DNA of 64,000 nucleotides from Thozetella sp. PMI_491 (GCA_021432635.1 MU270021.1:1-64000), one strand, 5' to 3'; shown: positions 22,825 through 35,291, counted from the stretch's first letter. The notes: generated by a model from the sequence alone, not told the origin. Translations and numbers: made by a program.

Positions 22825-25800
22825 TCACGGAGTTGTGCTACCAGTTAGTTGAAGTGGCATACTCTTTGCATCGGCATACCCCGTGTAGCTTGTAATTTGG
22901 TCCACTGGGTTAGCCACAAGAGGCAGGTAAAAACACTTGTTAACAACACCGCCTGTAATGCTATGTTGGACGGCCGAGCTCTGAAGGATGTTCGCTCCTT
23001 CAACAGGATCCTTGGCTAGGAAAATCTTGGGCGTAGTGTCGTCGTTGTAAACGCATGCAATAGAATAGAGAACTTGACCAGTGGAATCGACACCGAAATA
23101 CAACCCATCGTTGGATTGATCCTCGTCGCCGGCCAGCGTGGAGTTGTATCGTTGAAATGATATCAAAACTCCGTCTCTGGGCATATTCTTTTCGCTCGAT
23201 ACCCGCAGCCGCGATACGCCAGTTGCTCTCAGGGCCTGGTCGTAGAAGTGGATGATGCGATGAGCCCCGTCGCCAATCACGGTTCCATTTACGAAAGCCC
23301 ACAACCCCGCGCAAGTGTCGTCATCTCCTGTAATGTGACCGTCAATGGCATAGACGTCGCCTTCTCCACATGTTGCGAGGTACAGAGATTTGTCGGGGAC
23401 GGTAAATAGATCGTAGCGATATCCATTAACCCCAATGTAGGGGTACATGGGAATGTCTGGAACGTTGTAGGTGACTGTATCGTTGAAATTATCAACCACG
23501 AACTTAGTAACGTCCACGAGCTCGTCGTCGCTTTGCGTATCGTTGAACGCACGTGGACTGAGCTCGAAAGGGAAAGCGGGCGCTGAAATGGATCTCTGGG
23601 TCGCGCCAGGGAGCCTGTGGTGATTTGATTAGCATACAGCTAGGAAAATATAAAGAGAAGGGTAGCCATACTTGATGCAATTCCTACCGAGAGATTTATC
23701 CTTTGTGTCATGGAGTTCGAGGGTTTTGAGACCGAGAACGTCAATCCAGAGTCTGTTTCTCCAGCTGATTTCGGTCGCAATGCCTTTACAACCATCAATT
23801 GTCGTAAAGCCACCCTTCAACTTATTATTTGACTGTAAACCAATACTGGCGGCTACCTGTGCCGTGGCCTTGATTGACGGCTCGTCGATGACACGGAGGG
23901 CCTTGGTCCATTTGGCGATTGTAATCCCCAGCTCGACACTAACAGGGAGGCCGAGGGTTGCAGCCAATTCAATCTTGCCTGAAGCGTTGAAAACGGGAGT
24001 GAAGTAAGGATCCCACCCATTCTTGAAGCTCTTGTCGGGATTGACAAAATCAGCATGGGTGTGGCCCTCTTTGATGCCAAACTTGGCGCCTGCAAGAAGC
24101 TGTCCCTCAGCTTGAGTTTCCAGGGTGACACGGGTGCCGAGGGCAACGCTAGGGCCAATAGAGACCAATGATCCCCAGCTCAGCCCGGGAAGGCCGATTC
24201 TTAGGAGCGTTGACTCCCAATTTTTCTCGTATGAGATTTGCGCATCGATACCCAACTGGAAGACGAAGTCGATGTTAGCCTTAAAGTCGGCATAGCCCTC
24301 AGAAACCCCTCCAACTGGGCTCCAGGCCGCCTTACCAGCAATGCTGGCGCCTCCGGAAACTCCACAGCCTACGCAGTAGACATTCATGTAACCAGTCTTG
24401 CCCTTGTTCGTGATTGACTTAAGGAGAATGGCATCTCCCCAAGGCGAAACAGCCTGCCTAGCCTCCTTGTTCTGAAGCTTTCTGCTGGCTGGTTTGGCCG
24501 GGTCGGGGAGTCTGAACGAGATGCTTTTGTTGATTGAGGCATGGATGGTAGTCGCTTTCTTAACTGTATCAACCACGACCTTTGCGACTTTCTTGACGAC
24601 CTTGATGAGTTTCTTGATAAATCTCTTGTTGTGAAGCTGGTCTCGAGACAGTAGAGCGATCTCTCTGCGCACCTTGCGTGAGGTGTACAAATCTGAGAGG
24701 AAAGGGACGTCGGGGTCGTTCATATCCGCAGGGTATTCGTTATCCTCGAGGTCATCACCGCCGAGCTCTGTAAGGTACCTTTGATATGCCTCGGGGAGGT
24801 CTTCCTCATATCCAATCTGATCATCCAGATCTTCATCGAAGTTGCCTCCGAAGCAAGCGGTGGGTAACCCATACGTGGTGTCGGGAGGCGCGGTGCAGTT
24901 TGATATGACAGTGCCGAAATTTGTTCTGCCAGCGGTGTCGGTGGAGTTATTGCTAGTGGAGTTATTGCTAGTCGAATTATAGCTGGTCGAAGTTCCATTC
25001 CAGTTGACATTCGAACCGTAGGGGGTGGAGCTGTTGCCACCTGTTTTAGGCGTGTACCAACCCCATTCGGTCTCGCCCTTCGAGATGATATCTTGACTAT
25101 GGCAGAACTCGCCAGAAATTACAACGGTGAGATCTGCCATAAACTGGACGTTTGAGGCTCTGAGATAACATCTCTCATCAACTTCATAACCAGGGCATCC
25201 GGGCGTGTAAGCCATGACAATCAAGTCAATGTCGATTTTCCAGTGGCTCTTGGCATAGTTGAAAGCTTCCGTTGTGAGAAAGGATACTGTGTAGCCAGTG
25301 CTTGATGCCACCACACTTGATACGTGGTCACTGTGGTCCAAATTGACCGACGGCGTAGTAAAGTAATACGTCAGGAAGGCAAAGTAATGGGAGGCAGTCG
25401 GGTCTATGGCACATTTAGTAAGCTACGGTTTGGGAGGAATCACTGTGACTGACCTCCGAGGCCAAAGTAAAAAGGAGACCCGGATCCGACTGGCAAAGGA
25501 ATGACGTTTGTAGCCGGCGCTGTGTCCCATTCCCAATGCACAGCAGGCTTGAGAACATGAGCAGGTCCAGGATCGATGTATATGGGATCATCGAGGCGCG
25601 GAGCGTCTGAGGGATATGAGGCGCCCACCACGGGTGTGCTGGCTGATGGCGGTGCGGCGGTTTTGGAAACACTGGGCACCAACGGAGAGTCGTCGATGCA
25701 TTGCCGAGGCGCACACCCGCCTTCGGGCGTCTCGTAGACGAAGACAACCTCAAACGCCTTTGGATCCATGGTGGCATTTGTAGTTGCAGCAGCAGCGAAG

Positions 25801-25853
25801 GACGCGGCCCATAAGAGGGCCGCCGAAAGCGTGGTCAACATGACAGGAGGCAT
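22825..25853 (-). CDS. Large secreted protein, paralog B of three
   Basis: Exons 25454-25853, 23672-25403 and 22825-23614 (introns of 50 and 57 nt; first donor is the less usual GTCAGT) join to 973 residues. The start MPPVMLTTLSAALLWAASF is a signal peptide. Like A it has VNLDHSDHVSSVV, then an Asn/Ser/Thr-rich stretch dense in N-glycosylation sequons. YGLPTACFGGNFDEDLDDQ follows, then a dibasic RR site, SPWGDAILLKS, NVYCVGCGVSGG, a beta-rich domain (LVSIGPSVALGTRV, LPVSVELGI), and a C-terminal region with GEGDVYAI, GVSRLRVSS and LYSIACVY. SPWGD, absent from C, makes B closest to A. Biochemical role unknown. Head-to-tail arrangement with A suggests tandem duplication. Confidence 0.85.
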
Positions 25854-25941
25854 GAGAAGGCCAGAGCCTTCGCGTCCAAGTGAGCTAAAAAGAGTGACGA
25901 AGAAGTTGGATCAAATGCTGCACCGTGAAAGCGAATTCATG

Positions 25942-25956
25942 AACGAGTGCATGGCC
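25942..25956 (-). promoter_or_regulatory. 15-bp upstream element shared with paralog A
   Basis: In gene orientation it reads GGCCATGCACTCGTT, a 14/15 match to the element before A at a similar distance from the ATG. Confidence 0.35.
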
Positions 25957-26395
25957 AGATTAATGTTGAGTGCTCGTCATTAAGTACTCACCTCGAACCC
26001 AGATCCTTGATGCGTCCATCAACATAACTCGAACAGAGCGAGAGCCACAAGAGGGCTGACAGCATGGCACATCTTCACGCCAAAGCCACCAGTTGGTTGG
26101 CGGGCAGCGTGGCGCCCCACCACCAAGTTGCTAGATGTTAGCTTAAGCTATTTGGCACGGGGGTTAGCTGCTAAGAAAAGGCGATGAGGACTTAAAGCAA
26201 TACTAGGCTTGCATATAATTACATGTAGTTAGACAAAAATGACGCCACCTGATTTATGGAATAGGGGAGCAGCTGAGCTTGGATGTTGTTATACGATTTG
26301 GTCTAGGCCCTTGGTGCTGGTGTATCTACAGCGGACGACTGCCAAGACGAGCTAAGACCCGCCATTAGCCCAAGTCTGAAGCATCCCGCAGAGTG

Positions 26396-26425
26396 TTTTT
26401 TTTTTTGGGGGGGGGGGGGGGGGGG
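26396..26425 (+). repeat. Homopolymer T11 followed by G19
   Basis: T run 26396-26406 then G run 26407-26425. It has the same T-then-G order as the tract at 8124-8175 read on its minus strand. Confidence 0.9.
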
Positions 26426-28352
26426 CTTGAATTCTAGAGAGGGCTACCTGGAACCTTCGACTAGATCCCTGCGGGTATGATGCATATAAAAATCATCAAA
26501 GAAGTGAATAGTCGATGGATAGACGTTCAGTTAAGCAACAATGCTTAGGCCTCTCCTTGGCCCAATGCAATTATTGTGACATGCTGGGGGTATCTTGGTA
26601 TTTGCGGAGGCTTTGATCCGAGGCTAGTGAATTCGGTAGTCTTAGTTTTACGTTTTAAGCATTGGTCTAATTTAGTAAAAGCCTTGTTTCTTTTTAGTCT
26701 CGCATGGTTAAGGTCCTGGCTAAGGCTAATGGAGGAAAGTCAAGCCACTGACACGGGTACTGGCACTGGCTTATTCCGCTGGCCTGGCACCCTAATTTCT
26801 TTAGAGCGATAGGCTAAGAACCTAGCTCCGGGGTTGACAGGCTGCAGCCATTACCTTCAACAGCATATCCCTTTACGGCCTCGGGCCACGGGGCACTTAT
26901 ATGCCCCGAACATACAAGCGGCGGAAGGTTTACCGAGGTTAGGTACTCGATGTTTTGAACTTGGTCCTCGTTAATTGCTCTCGGGCCTACCTTCCGATAC
27001 CAAGCCAAGTCGGGTCTCCATTTTTCCGCGACAGCATCAACCGGCATGATAATACTTCGCATACAGTGGGCCATGTGGTATAACCTTCTAGGTTAGTATG
27101 CTGGGCGTGACATCACCTGACCTGATATATAAAAACTCATCTTTGGTTCTACGAAAGATTAGACTTCAAGGTTATGGAACAGGGAGCTGGACCTCAACTT
27201 CGGCAAGCATGTCGGTACCTGTTTTCGGGAGGGAGTCGAGGTTTCTCACTGCATTTGTCGGACATTGAGGAATTAGCTCTCCTGACTGGGCAGGTTTACG
27301 AAATGTGGCACTGCGTTTGACTCAGACTATCTTAGCTGGCCAAAGGGGTGTTTTTGGGCTCAGCAGGCTAGTTAGATCTAGAAGTGCCTCAGTAGGCTAG
27401 TCGGATCTAGATGCCTATGGGCCTCGACCCCGAAAGAACGTCACTCAAGGTCTACTTTCAAGCTGTCCTAGTTTTAGCACTACCCCTGGCCTTGAGCCAT
27501 CGTTAGCGCCAGTATTGCTAGAGGCATGCTTTCTGAACTCCAGGAGAGGAACACCAGGATTCTTTGATTTTGCACCCCGCATGATTTCTCGCGATTCCAT
27601 GCAAGGACCTAGCATCGATAACGATCTGGGGAAAGAGACTTTTAGATGATGTTTCCCTTTTTTGTACTAACTTCTAATTGCCTGTCTAACTTGACAATTC
27701 TTTAATAGGAACGCTTAAGTTCCAAAAAATGGGACGGAAATCTTGCCGCTCTTCCACAACTATCGCGATTTTTGATGAGGGCAATTTGGTCTACGGATAT
27801 GTCCCATTTGGTGCCACAAATTCATTTTCTACATGCATGTCGGAATTTCTAATCCTTTACAATGGCTCTTCAACTACCGCCATTTTAGCGTCACGACCTC
27901 GTTTGTTTGTTTTCCAGCCACGATTCAAGGCCACCGCCATACGCGGAGATTACTTCCAGTCCAGCTTAGCCACATCCTCTAGGTCCTAAATAGCACCACG
28001 CGGATACAATACTAGAAAGTGTGGAAATTGAGAAGTGTCCCTATTGTATACAACTCTGTATCCCTAATAGTGCATAGTCTAACTCCCACTAGACTGCCGA
28101 TGGCTCTTCTAGAGAGAAGAGCGATTCATCAACCAAGTGAAGGATCACAATCAATGTTGATATTGGCTGCCCGAAGCTAGGATTATAGTTGCTATATAAT
28201 ATCTCTCTCGTCAGCCTCCGATAATTCAGCTTGACTGGACATCGACACTCGCTTGAAAATTCGGGGCCTCGGCTTCCTTCCGCTCTTTCCAGCAAAGTCA
28301 CTCATTCTTTGCTTTTATCCGTCGCTCGTTTCACCTTTGGTAACATTGTACC

Positions 28353-31300
28353 ATGGTGCCTTTTCTTTTGGGGCTTGCAGCCTTCATCGGCTCGGCCGTT
28401 GCTGTTCCGAAGAGTTTCCCTCTTCGCGGACGCTATACCAACTCTTCCGTCGCTCAGAGTGCAAGCTCATTCCTCCCCTCCACCACGAGTCTCTCGAGCG
28501 CCAGGCTCAACATCAGCACTAGCACTACGTCGAGCTCCAGCACTCTCGCGTCTCCTTCGGCGGTAGCTGAAGGCCTGGATACCCTTTCTCCTGGATTTCA
28601 TTGGGACCATGACCCGTATGATCTGGATCATCTCAAGCCGGACCATCAGAATCAGCTGCATTGGAATCCAGGGTCAACTAACGGTACGGAGAGCTCGAAA
28701 ACTTTACCGAGAATTAACCAAAGCATTTGCTGATACTGCCTATAGCGTATCCCGATCATGGCCACGTCGTCGTCAACTCTGACCTACAGTTCAACTTCCC
28801 CACAGTTGTCCTGGACCACTCCGCCTTGATCTCCGTCACAATCATTCAGTCCACTGTCAACATTATCTTTACCTCTTCGGAGGCCTACCAGATTGCCAAA
28901 GAGACTTGGCAGGAGACTACTACAGTGATCTTGGTTACCTCTGCGTCATCGGACTCTGGCCAGTATGACTACCACCAAGCGACTTCGGTCGTCTTCGATG
29001 ATATCCTTATGAAAGCCGTCTGGGCTACAGCCCAGATCGCGCTTGAGGAGGCAATCCAGCATGTCCACTTTCAATGGGGTACATACCAGCAGGGAAGTGA
29101 CTCCAGCTCTTCCCCCCCGAGCGGCAATTCCCCATCTGGATCAAGTTCCTCTGGTTCAGGCCACGGGTCTAGCTCCGGCCCTTCCGGCCCGGGCTCTGGG
29201 TCTGGCACCGGTCCTTCCGGCTCCGGCTCTTCTGGTTCCGGTTCCAACTCCAACTCTGACTCTGGGCCGAGCACTCCGTCATCTGATTCACTAACACCGC
29301 TCCCAACTCCCGTTGCTACAGATGTGTACTGCGGCGACTACTTGGCCATACCAACAGCCACTCCTGGCCCCGACTTTGACCGCGATCTGGATGACGCCCT
29401 CTGCTATCTGGTCTGGAGCGAAGACAACTTCGAATTCGATATTGAAGAATTTGCGAACGGCTTAAACGATACAGACTATGCAGATTATACCGACGGCGGT
29501 TATGTTTTGGATGAGGACGGAGTGTGGGGACCTGACGGTGATCTAGAGACCTCTACCTCGGTTAAGAAGAGGGCTCCTGTCAAACAGCCCCCCAAAAAGG
29601 CGCCAGCGCAGCCCAAGAAGCCCGAGCCAAAGAAGCCGGAGCCAAAGAAGCCAGAGCCAAAGAAGGCCGCTGACCCACCCAAAAAGTCCGACCCGCCCAA
29701 AGCCGCCACTCCGTCCAAGGCCACCGTCCCGCCCAAAAAGTCCGATCCTCCCAAGGCCGCCACTCCGCCCAAGGTCGCCGACCCGCCCAAGCAGGTCGTC
29801 AAGGCGGCTGCCAAGGTGGCGAAGAAGACTGCTATGGTTACTGAAGCACAACTGCCGGCTTATATGGCTAAGCTTAAGAGCATCTATTCCGATGTGCAAA
29901 CGTGTGCAGTAGGCATCACAAAGAAGGTTGCTGGCCGCGATCTCCAGCCTAGGTTCGATTGCATAAGCATGATTGAAAAGTGGAAGTCATATCTCGATGG
30001 AACTGTGCATCCTTTCAGCCTTGTCGACAAGGAGTTCGATTTCCCTACTACCAGCCAAGTCACCTATGTTGACCAAACTACCTTCGTGGATAAAGATACC
30101 AATACGCCGCGCAAGGCCTTCACTCTCGCGTCCAAGGGAAACACCGACGAAGGCAATGGCATCACAGTCTATTGTATTGACTGCGGGGTGCATGCCAACC
30201 TCAAGATCGGTGGCGAGGTTGCCTACAACCTTCTGGAAGGCGGCCTCCAACAGGCTGAAGTTACTCTCAATGGGTCGCTCCTTGTGGGTGTGAACCTTGG
30301 AGTCGTGGCTCGGTATGCGTATAAAAATACGTACCAAAAGGATATCGCTCGAGTGCCGATCCCTGGCGCAGGCTTTAATATTCCCCAAGTTCTGAATGTC
30401 GGTCCTTACATCGAGATCAAGGCAGATGCGAAACTGGAGGTCGAAGCATCGGGTACCCTCCTGGCGGGTGGTCAGCTGTCGTTGCCCAACGTGCACGCCG
30501 TTCTCGATTTGAAAGAGCCTAAGAATAGCACAAAGCCTGACTGGACCCCAACGTTCAAGAAAACATTTGAGGCCAAGGGTGAAGTGTCTATCAAAGCTGA
30601 CCTTGCACTGCCAGTCTCTCTCAGCGTGGGCGTCGAGATTCTTGGAAAGGAGGCGGCTAAGGCGGCTATCATTAGCACTCCTAAGATCTCAACCGGTGCC
30701 AGTTATTCCGGTAGTATCGGAGGCAAGCCTGTCCCACCGGTTGACGGAGTTAAGACGGATGATTGCAAGAACGGCATCTCGTATTTCGCGAACGTCGAGC
30801 ACTCGCTGACCGCGGTTGTTAAATTCCCTGGTATCTCCGACGTGGACCCTTGGAAGCTTCTTGACGACTACAAATATCCTCTCGTGGAGGACGCATGTCT
30901 CAAGTAAGTAATTGTTTTTCTCCCAACCAACTCATAGGGCATTAGATAACTTACTAACCAATAATTATAGGCTAGGGAAGGGCAAGCGCCAGCTTAGCAA
31001 CGCTACCTACGTCAACTCCACATCCGTCGACGATTCAGTGCAAGACGACAGCGACCGGTTTATTACACTCGTTCCATATGGCCGAAATGAGACGGCACCG
31101 TTCCCTGATATATTCGAGGATGACAACAACGACGGTCTGGTGGATGATCTCGGATTCGAATTTCCCGCAGAGCTGGATACTTGGTTGAATACCACAGGAC
31201 TCGCCACCGCCCAGCTGACTGCGAGCACTAATAGCAGCGCGCCAAGCTACAACTTTAATTACACGTTCATCATGGACATTACCAATACCTTTACTTTGAT

Positions 31301-31831
31301 CTGTAAGCTTTTCTCGCCAGCGCTACTCAGGAGATTAGCCACTAACGCAGTATTTCTTCAGACGGGGACGACGGGAACCTCTACATAAACCGTTATGGTG
31401 CCAATGTTTCCTCAACTGACCCGAGTTTCTCGTTGTTTGCTGTTTATGACGACATGGTCGTGGGTGACTCCATCGGTCGTACCCTCCTGTACTATGCGCC
31501 GGTGATGGATGCGTACAATGTATCCCGGATTCGCCTTGCGGACGATGATTCGATTCCTTACTCGGCCGAGATTCTATCCTTAGCCCCCCTGGACTATGAC
31601 AACGATGCGAGCACCGTACCGATCTATGCTGCGTTCGACACTCTCGGGAACATGTTCTACCTCGCCATCTGCACCTACACGGATGGCAGCCCCAGTAAGG
31701 TTTTTGTGGTCAATGACATCGAGTACGACCTGGATGCCCTAGCTAGTGAGGAGCTGCAAAGCTCGGTCACAGGAGGACCTGTCGACCAATGCTATCCTTT
31801 GGCTCTAAGCAGCGGGCAGCGTGGGATATAA
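28353..31831 (+). CDS. Large secreted protein, paralog C of three
   Basis: Exons 28353-28683, 28746-30903, 30971-31302 and 31362-31831 (introns of 62, 67 and 59 nt) join to 1096 residues. The start MVPFLLGLAAFIGSAVA is a signal peptide. It shares with A and B GFHWDHDPYDLDHL, VVLDHSALISV, PGPDFDRDLDDALCY, TVYCIDCGVHANL, the beta-rich domain and the C-terminal GDDGNLYINR, YNVSRIRLADD and MFYLAICTY blocks. It differs by a long Ser/Gly/Pro linker, a Lys/Pro repeat region and a fourth exon, and lacks SPWGD. A KR pair in GKGKRQLSN may be a Kex2 site. It is transcribed away from A and B, so the local duplication involved an inversion. Function unknown. Confidence 0.85.
29612..29800 (+). repeat. Lys/Pro-rich tandem repeats inside paralog C
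   Basis: First, about three perfect KKPEP units, then imperfect PPKKSDPPKAATP units repeated. The charge and periodicity suggest a disordered, possibly polyanion- or wall-binding spacer. A and B have Lys-rich segments at the same place but without this repeat. Confidence 0.8.
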
Positions 31832-31928
31832 TAGCGTCAATGGGTCAAGACCCAATAGTGTAACACACTACGGCCTTTTCTTTGTCACCTGCTCTAATGC
31901 CCTCTTCATTCGGGCCAGTACACGACAT

Positions 31929-31950
31929 AAATATATATATATATATATAT
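31929..31950. repeat. (TA)n microsatellite
   Basis: About eleven TA units in the 3' flank of paralog C. Confidence 0.85.
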
Positions 31951-32053
31951 GTAGAGCTTTCAAGTCTGTGCCAGTTCTGTAGAATCAAGATCCAGTGGAA
32001 TAAAACTACTCATATCAGTGACTGTTGTTTCTCATTATTCAAGAGTGCCGAAT

Positions 32054-32600
32054 TTATCGTACATCTTTCCCTGCAAGCTCTCCATAACTCGGGAATTCTG
32101 CACTGATAGGCATATGCTTGATCTGCAAGCCAACGCTAGAACCCCTTTTCTTAGCCTCCCACATTCGACCGCTGACCGTGTCCTTTTCCAGAGCACCAAC
32201 GAGCACGGGAAACCGCGATATCGCGGATTCTGATTCTGGCCCGGACGTTATATTCTTGGCAATTTTTCCCGTATCCGCGTCATCTGGTAGAGAGAAAACT
32301 TCGGCAATCAAGACATAAACCTTGGGCGTGATATGGCCCATGAGGGATACCGAGTATCTCTCGGACTCCGGGCTCGATTTCCATCCAGCTAGACGCAGTC
32401 GGATTTCCGAGAATGATTGCTTCTCGTTCAGCCATGAGGAATGAGAAATGAAACAGGGAGACCTTGCGAATTCTTTACATGTTAAAGCTTTAAGGACATA
32501 TAAAACGGTTGTTCGATAGCCAGAATCGGGCTGATATATAGACGCTGCACCGAGGGTGGGGGGGGGGGGGGGGCACTGCACATTTCCCCCAATAAGAGAG
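32054..32600 (-). CDS. Uncharacterised open frame
   Basis: A minus-strand frame continues to 32791, but its upstream end lies antisense to a WSC relic, so only the lower part is considered. That part has a balanced composition (SERYSVSLMGHITPKVYVLI, SRFPVLVGALEKD) but no motif I recognise and no convincing start. It may be a gene remnant or chance. Confidence 0.2.
32558..32573 (+). repeat. G16 homopolymer
   Basis: Sixteen G in a row immediately 5' of the WSC relic. Confidence 0.9.
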
Positions 32601-32617
32601 CTTTCGTAAACCACCAA

Positions 32618-32910
32618 CGACGATGCCACTACGCTGAATGATACCTGGAAATATTTCAATTGCGGGTATCTGTATGCCGATGCCGAAGTTGGAAAAGAAT
32701 GTTGGTGCGATAGCACGACGGACGCACGAGGAGCACTTGCTCTGGAGGGAAATGCCGGATGGTAGGAATCCCGTTTATTTGAACTCCTCATTGAGTAGGA
32801 TGCTAGCTAGGGACAGCAACAAGTTGACATGTACGGGCAATCCAACGGAGACATGTGGTGGCACTAGTCGTCTCAATATATTCTTTAACTCGGTTGAGAT
32901 TATTAAATAG
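32618..32910 (+). pseudogene. Relic WSC domain
   Basis: One frame reads TLNDTWKYFNCGYLYADAEV then GKECWCDSTTDARGA, the middle of a WSC domain (C..GY.YAG.E.G.ECWC), and ends at TAG 32763-32765. The domain's end, CTGNPTETCGGTSRLNIF, continues in another frame. A Trp stands where the domain normally has Cys. No start codon or signal peptide remains. WSC domains are Cys-rich glycan-binding modules of secreted or surface proteins. Nearby non-coding DNA (31832-33501) holds no other clear gene. Confidence 0.65.
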
Positions 32911-33501
32911 AAGTAAATATTGTGAACTACTGTAATATTAGAGTTTAAATGATGGTACTAGGGTAAAGAGCTCTAGTGTGCCGTTCCAGTTAATTAAATC
33001 TCAGCATAAAGGACTCAATAACTAGTCGGTTACAATAGCCAGTTAAGACCAACCACCACTAATATACGTCACTCTAAATGAGAGATAAGGCCATGTGAAA
33101 TTACGGGATGCAGGGTGATTTGTCTTAATCAAGCCTCAAGACTACTTGAACACATTTATGCTTCAAGCGCCGCCTTTGAAAGTCCTCACGTGTGAGGCGC
33201 TAGTCCTGCCGCAGAGCGCCTTTATTGAGAGAGAGTCTCAAAATCTACATGAGCTGCGTCCTTTGAGCTCAGAATTACACGAAGGTAATTTATCTAAGCA
33301 TCTATGTATACAAACTGACTCGAGGGGCAGTCAAGGGCGCCGCCCGGTTGTTTAGCTAAAATGAAATGCACGGCGTTTTGTTCCGATCCGAAGATGGGCC
33401 ACTGGGCGCGCTAAAATCCCCCCTAAGCGTGGGTTAGACCCCTCTCCGCCTGAACCTGTTGTGGAAAACAACTTCCATTCTGCTAAAGTCTTTTGTCCGT
33501 A

Positions 33502-35258
33502 ATGCGCTCCACTCAGCGGGCGCCGAGGTCCTGCACAGCCTGTTCACGGCGCAAGATCAAGTGCGACAAGACCGTCCCCTGCCAACAGTGTGTTGCGCGC
33601 TCCGAGGCGCGGGAGTGCCGCCGCGAAGTCGTCAAGGTCCGCGGTCACATTCGCGCGGGCGAGCCCGGCGATTCGGGGTCCAGGTACGAGGATGTCTTGC
33701 AGGAGAATGCCCGCTTGCGTGCGCTTCTCGCCCGCGGGAGCACCGAGCAAGCTCCTACTGCTGACATGGAAGATGCCGGGCCACAAACGATTAGCAGTCG
33801 CTCCGAGGCGTTGGAGCGCCGTCTCTTCGAAGATGTCAGTCGCCTGTCGCGGCCGAGAGTGGTCGTCACCGAGCACGACATTGCAATGCCACCACGCGAC
33901 CTAAGCGATGCAATTGTCAAGCACGCATTTGAGTGGACGTTTTGGGTCCACTACGCCCTGATCATACCCGAGTTTGACAGGGAACACCGCGAATTTTGGG
34001 ACCGCTTCGCAGACACCAAATCATTCAGCGGCATTGATCCTTCTTGGCTCGCCACCTACTTCAGCGTGCTTGCGTCGAATCTCTTATTCATGGACGATAA
34101 AGATACGGTCTGTGTCCGCCCAGAGGGAATGGGAGTAATGGATCTCCTTCGCAACTGGTACGACGCTGCCCTCAGTTTCCTGGATCGGGCAGACTTCATG
34201 CAGAACCCCAGCATCCACAGCGTGCGGTCTATTGCTATCCTGGGGATTGTATTCAACCATGTCGGCGACGTTCGTCGGCACTCGAATCTCTGGTCGGTCG
34301 CGATCCGGCAGGCTCAGCAATTAAGGATGGGAACCGACTCTGGGCATGAGAACGAGACGTACACCCAGCAGCAGGCGAGGAGGCGGCTCTGGTGGACGTT
34401 GGTTTTATGCGACTGGATTCCCGTGCCCTTCAGAAGCCCCTGCATCAACGAGATTGACTTTAACTGTCAAATTCCAGATGAAGTTGACGACGACGAGCTC
34501 CTGTCCTCTAGTGGTCCCTCTCGGCTCTCTAGATCTAAACCCAGACCAATAAGGTATCACATCGCCATGATCAATATCTCCAAGATATACTACCAGATTC
34601 GCTACAAACTGCGACTTCGCAACTGGGCCGCTTCCGAAGTGGCAGAATTTGTCTTTGCGGCCGATGAGCAGCTGGCAAATCTCATCAGCGACCTCCCAGC
34701 ATATCTTCGATTCGACGAGGTCGCTACAGACACAACTCGCCAAAGGGATTTGCAGAACCCATTCATCCCATGGCAAAAAGAGAGTCTATCCATGGTTCTT
34801 CTGTACTATCGGATGGCCATTAGTCGACTCCTACAGGTACATTGGCTGGATAACTCTATCACTGGAGCCCGGACGAGGGCCATTTGCATGTCGTCCGCAC
34901 AGGGGCTCATCAATTCCACACTGTCACATACATCACACGCATCCAAGATGCGTACCTGGTATGATGATCTCTCATGATTATTCCGCTGTGCACAAGCAGG
35001 GCTGAAATCCACAGGGCACTGGCGGCGAACGTCTTTTCCGCATGCACCACCTTAGCTCTCGAATCATCGTTTCTAGTTAACGATTTTTCTGCCCACATCC
35101 AGCATGGCCTGGCATTTTTACGACGAATACAATCGCAGAACATCATTGCTGAACATAGTGTCCTTATTCTAGAGGACCTCCTGAAAACAACATATGGAGA
35201 TATCAGTATTTTCTCCTTAGAGGATCCAGCGGGCCACGAAATCTTGTCCTCGCAGTAG
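33502..35258 (+). CDS. Zn2Cys6 transcription factor with fungal-TF domain
   Basis: Exons 33502-34958 and 35000-35258 (41-nt intron, donor GTATGA) join to 571 residues. The Zn2Cys6 binuclear cluster is at residues 11-39 (Cys 11, 14, 21, 27, 30, 39; spacing 2-6-5-2-8), with the basic SRRKIKCDK signature. A short coiled coil (YEDVLQENARLRALLA) follows. The middle has the fungal-specific TF domain, including IHSVRSIAILGIVFNHVGD and RRRLWWTLVLCDW. The ATG at 33502 is the first in frame. It lies next to the dioxygenase and transporter genes and may regulate them; a CGG-N4-CCG site in their shared promoter fits this class of factor. Target and inducer are unknown. Confidence 0.9.
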
Positions 35259-35291
35259 TCAAGCTAGAGCAGCTCTGTCCTTAGCGCACAT

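Larger units (their letters stand above)
25854..28352. other. Intergenic between divergent paralogs B and C
   Basis: About 2.5 kb with promoters at both ends, a T11-G19 tract, and near 27361-27420 two imperfect copies of a CAGTAGGCTAGTCGGATCTAG-like unit. A minus-strand frame at 26814-27074 (86 codons, ATG start) and a plus-strand frame at 27729-27989 match no family I know; neither is called as a gene. Confidence 0.4.

Noticed and set aside
26814-27074. 86-codon minus-strand frame with ATG
   Set aside because: Plausible composition but no family, no neighbouring exons; chance cannot be excluded.
29500-29899. Minus-strand Gly/Leu-rich frames opposite paralog C
   Set aside because: Antisense of the Lys/Pro repeat; repeat composition makes the opposite strand open.
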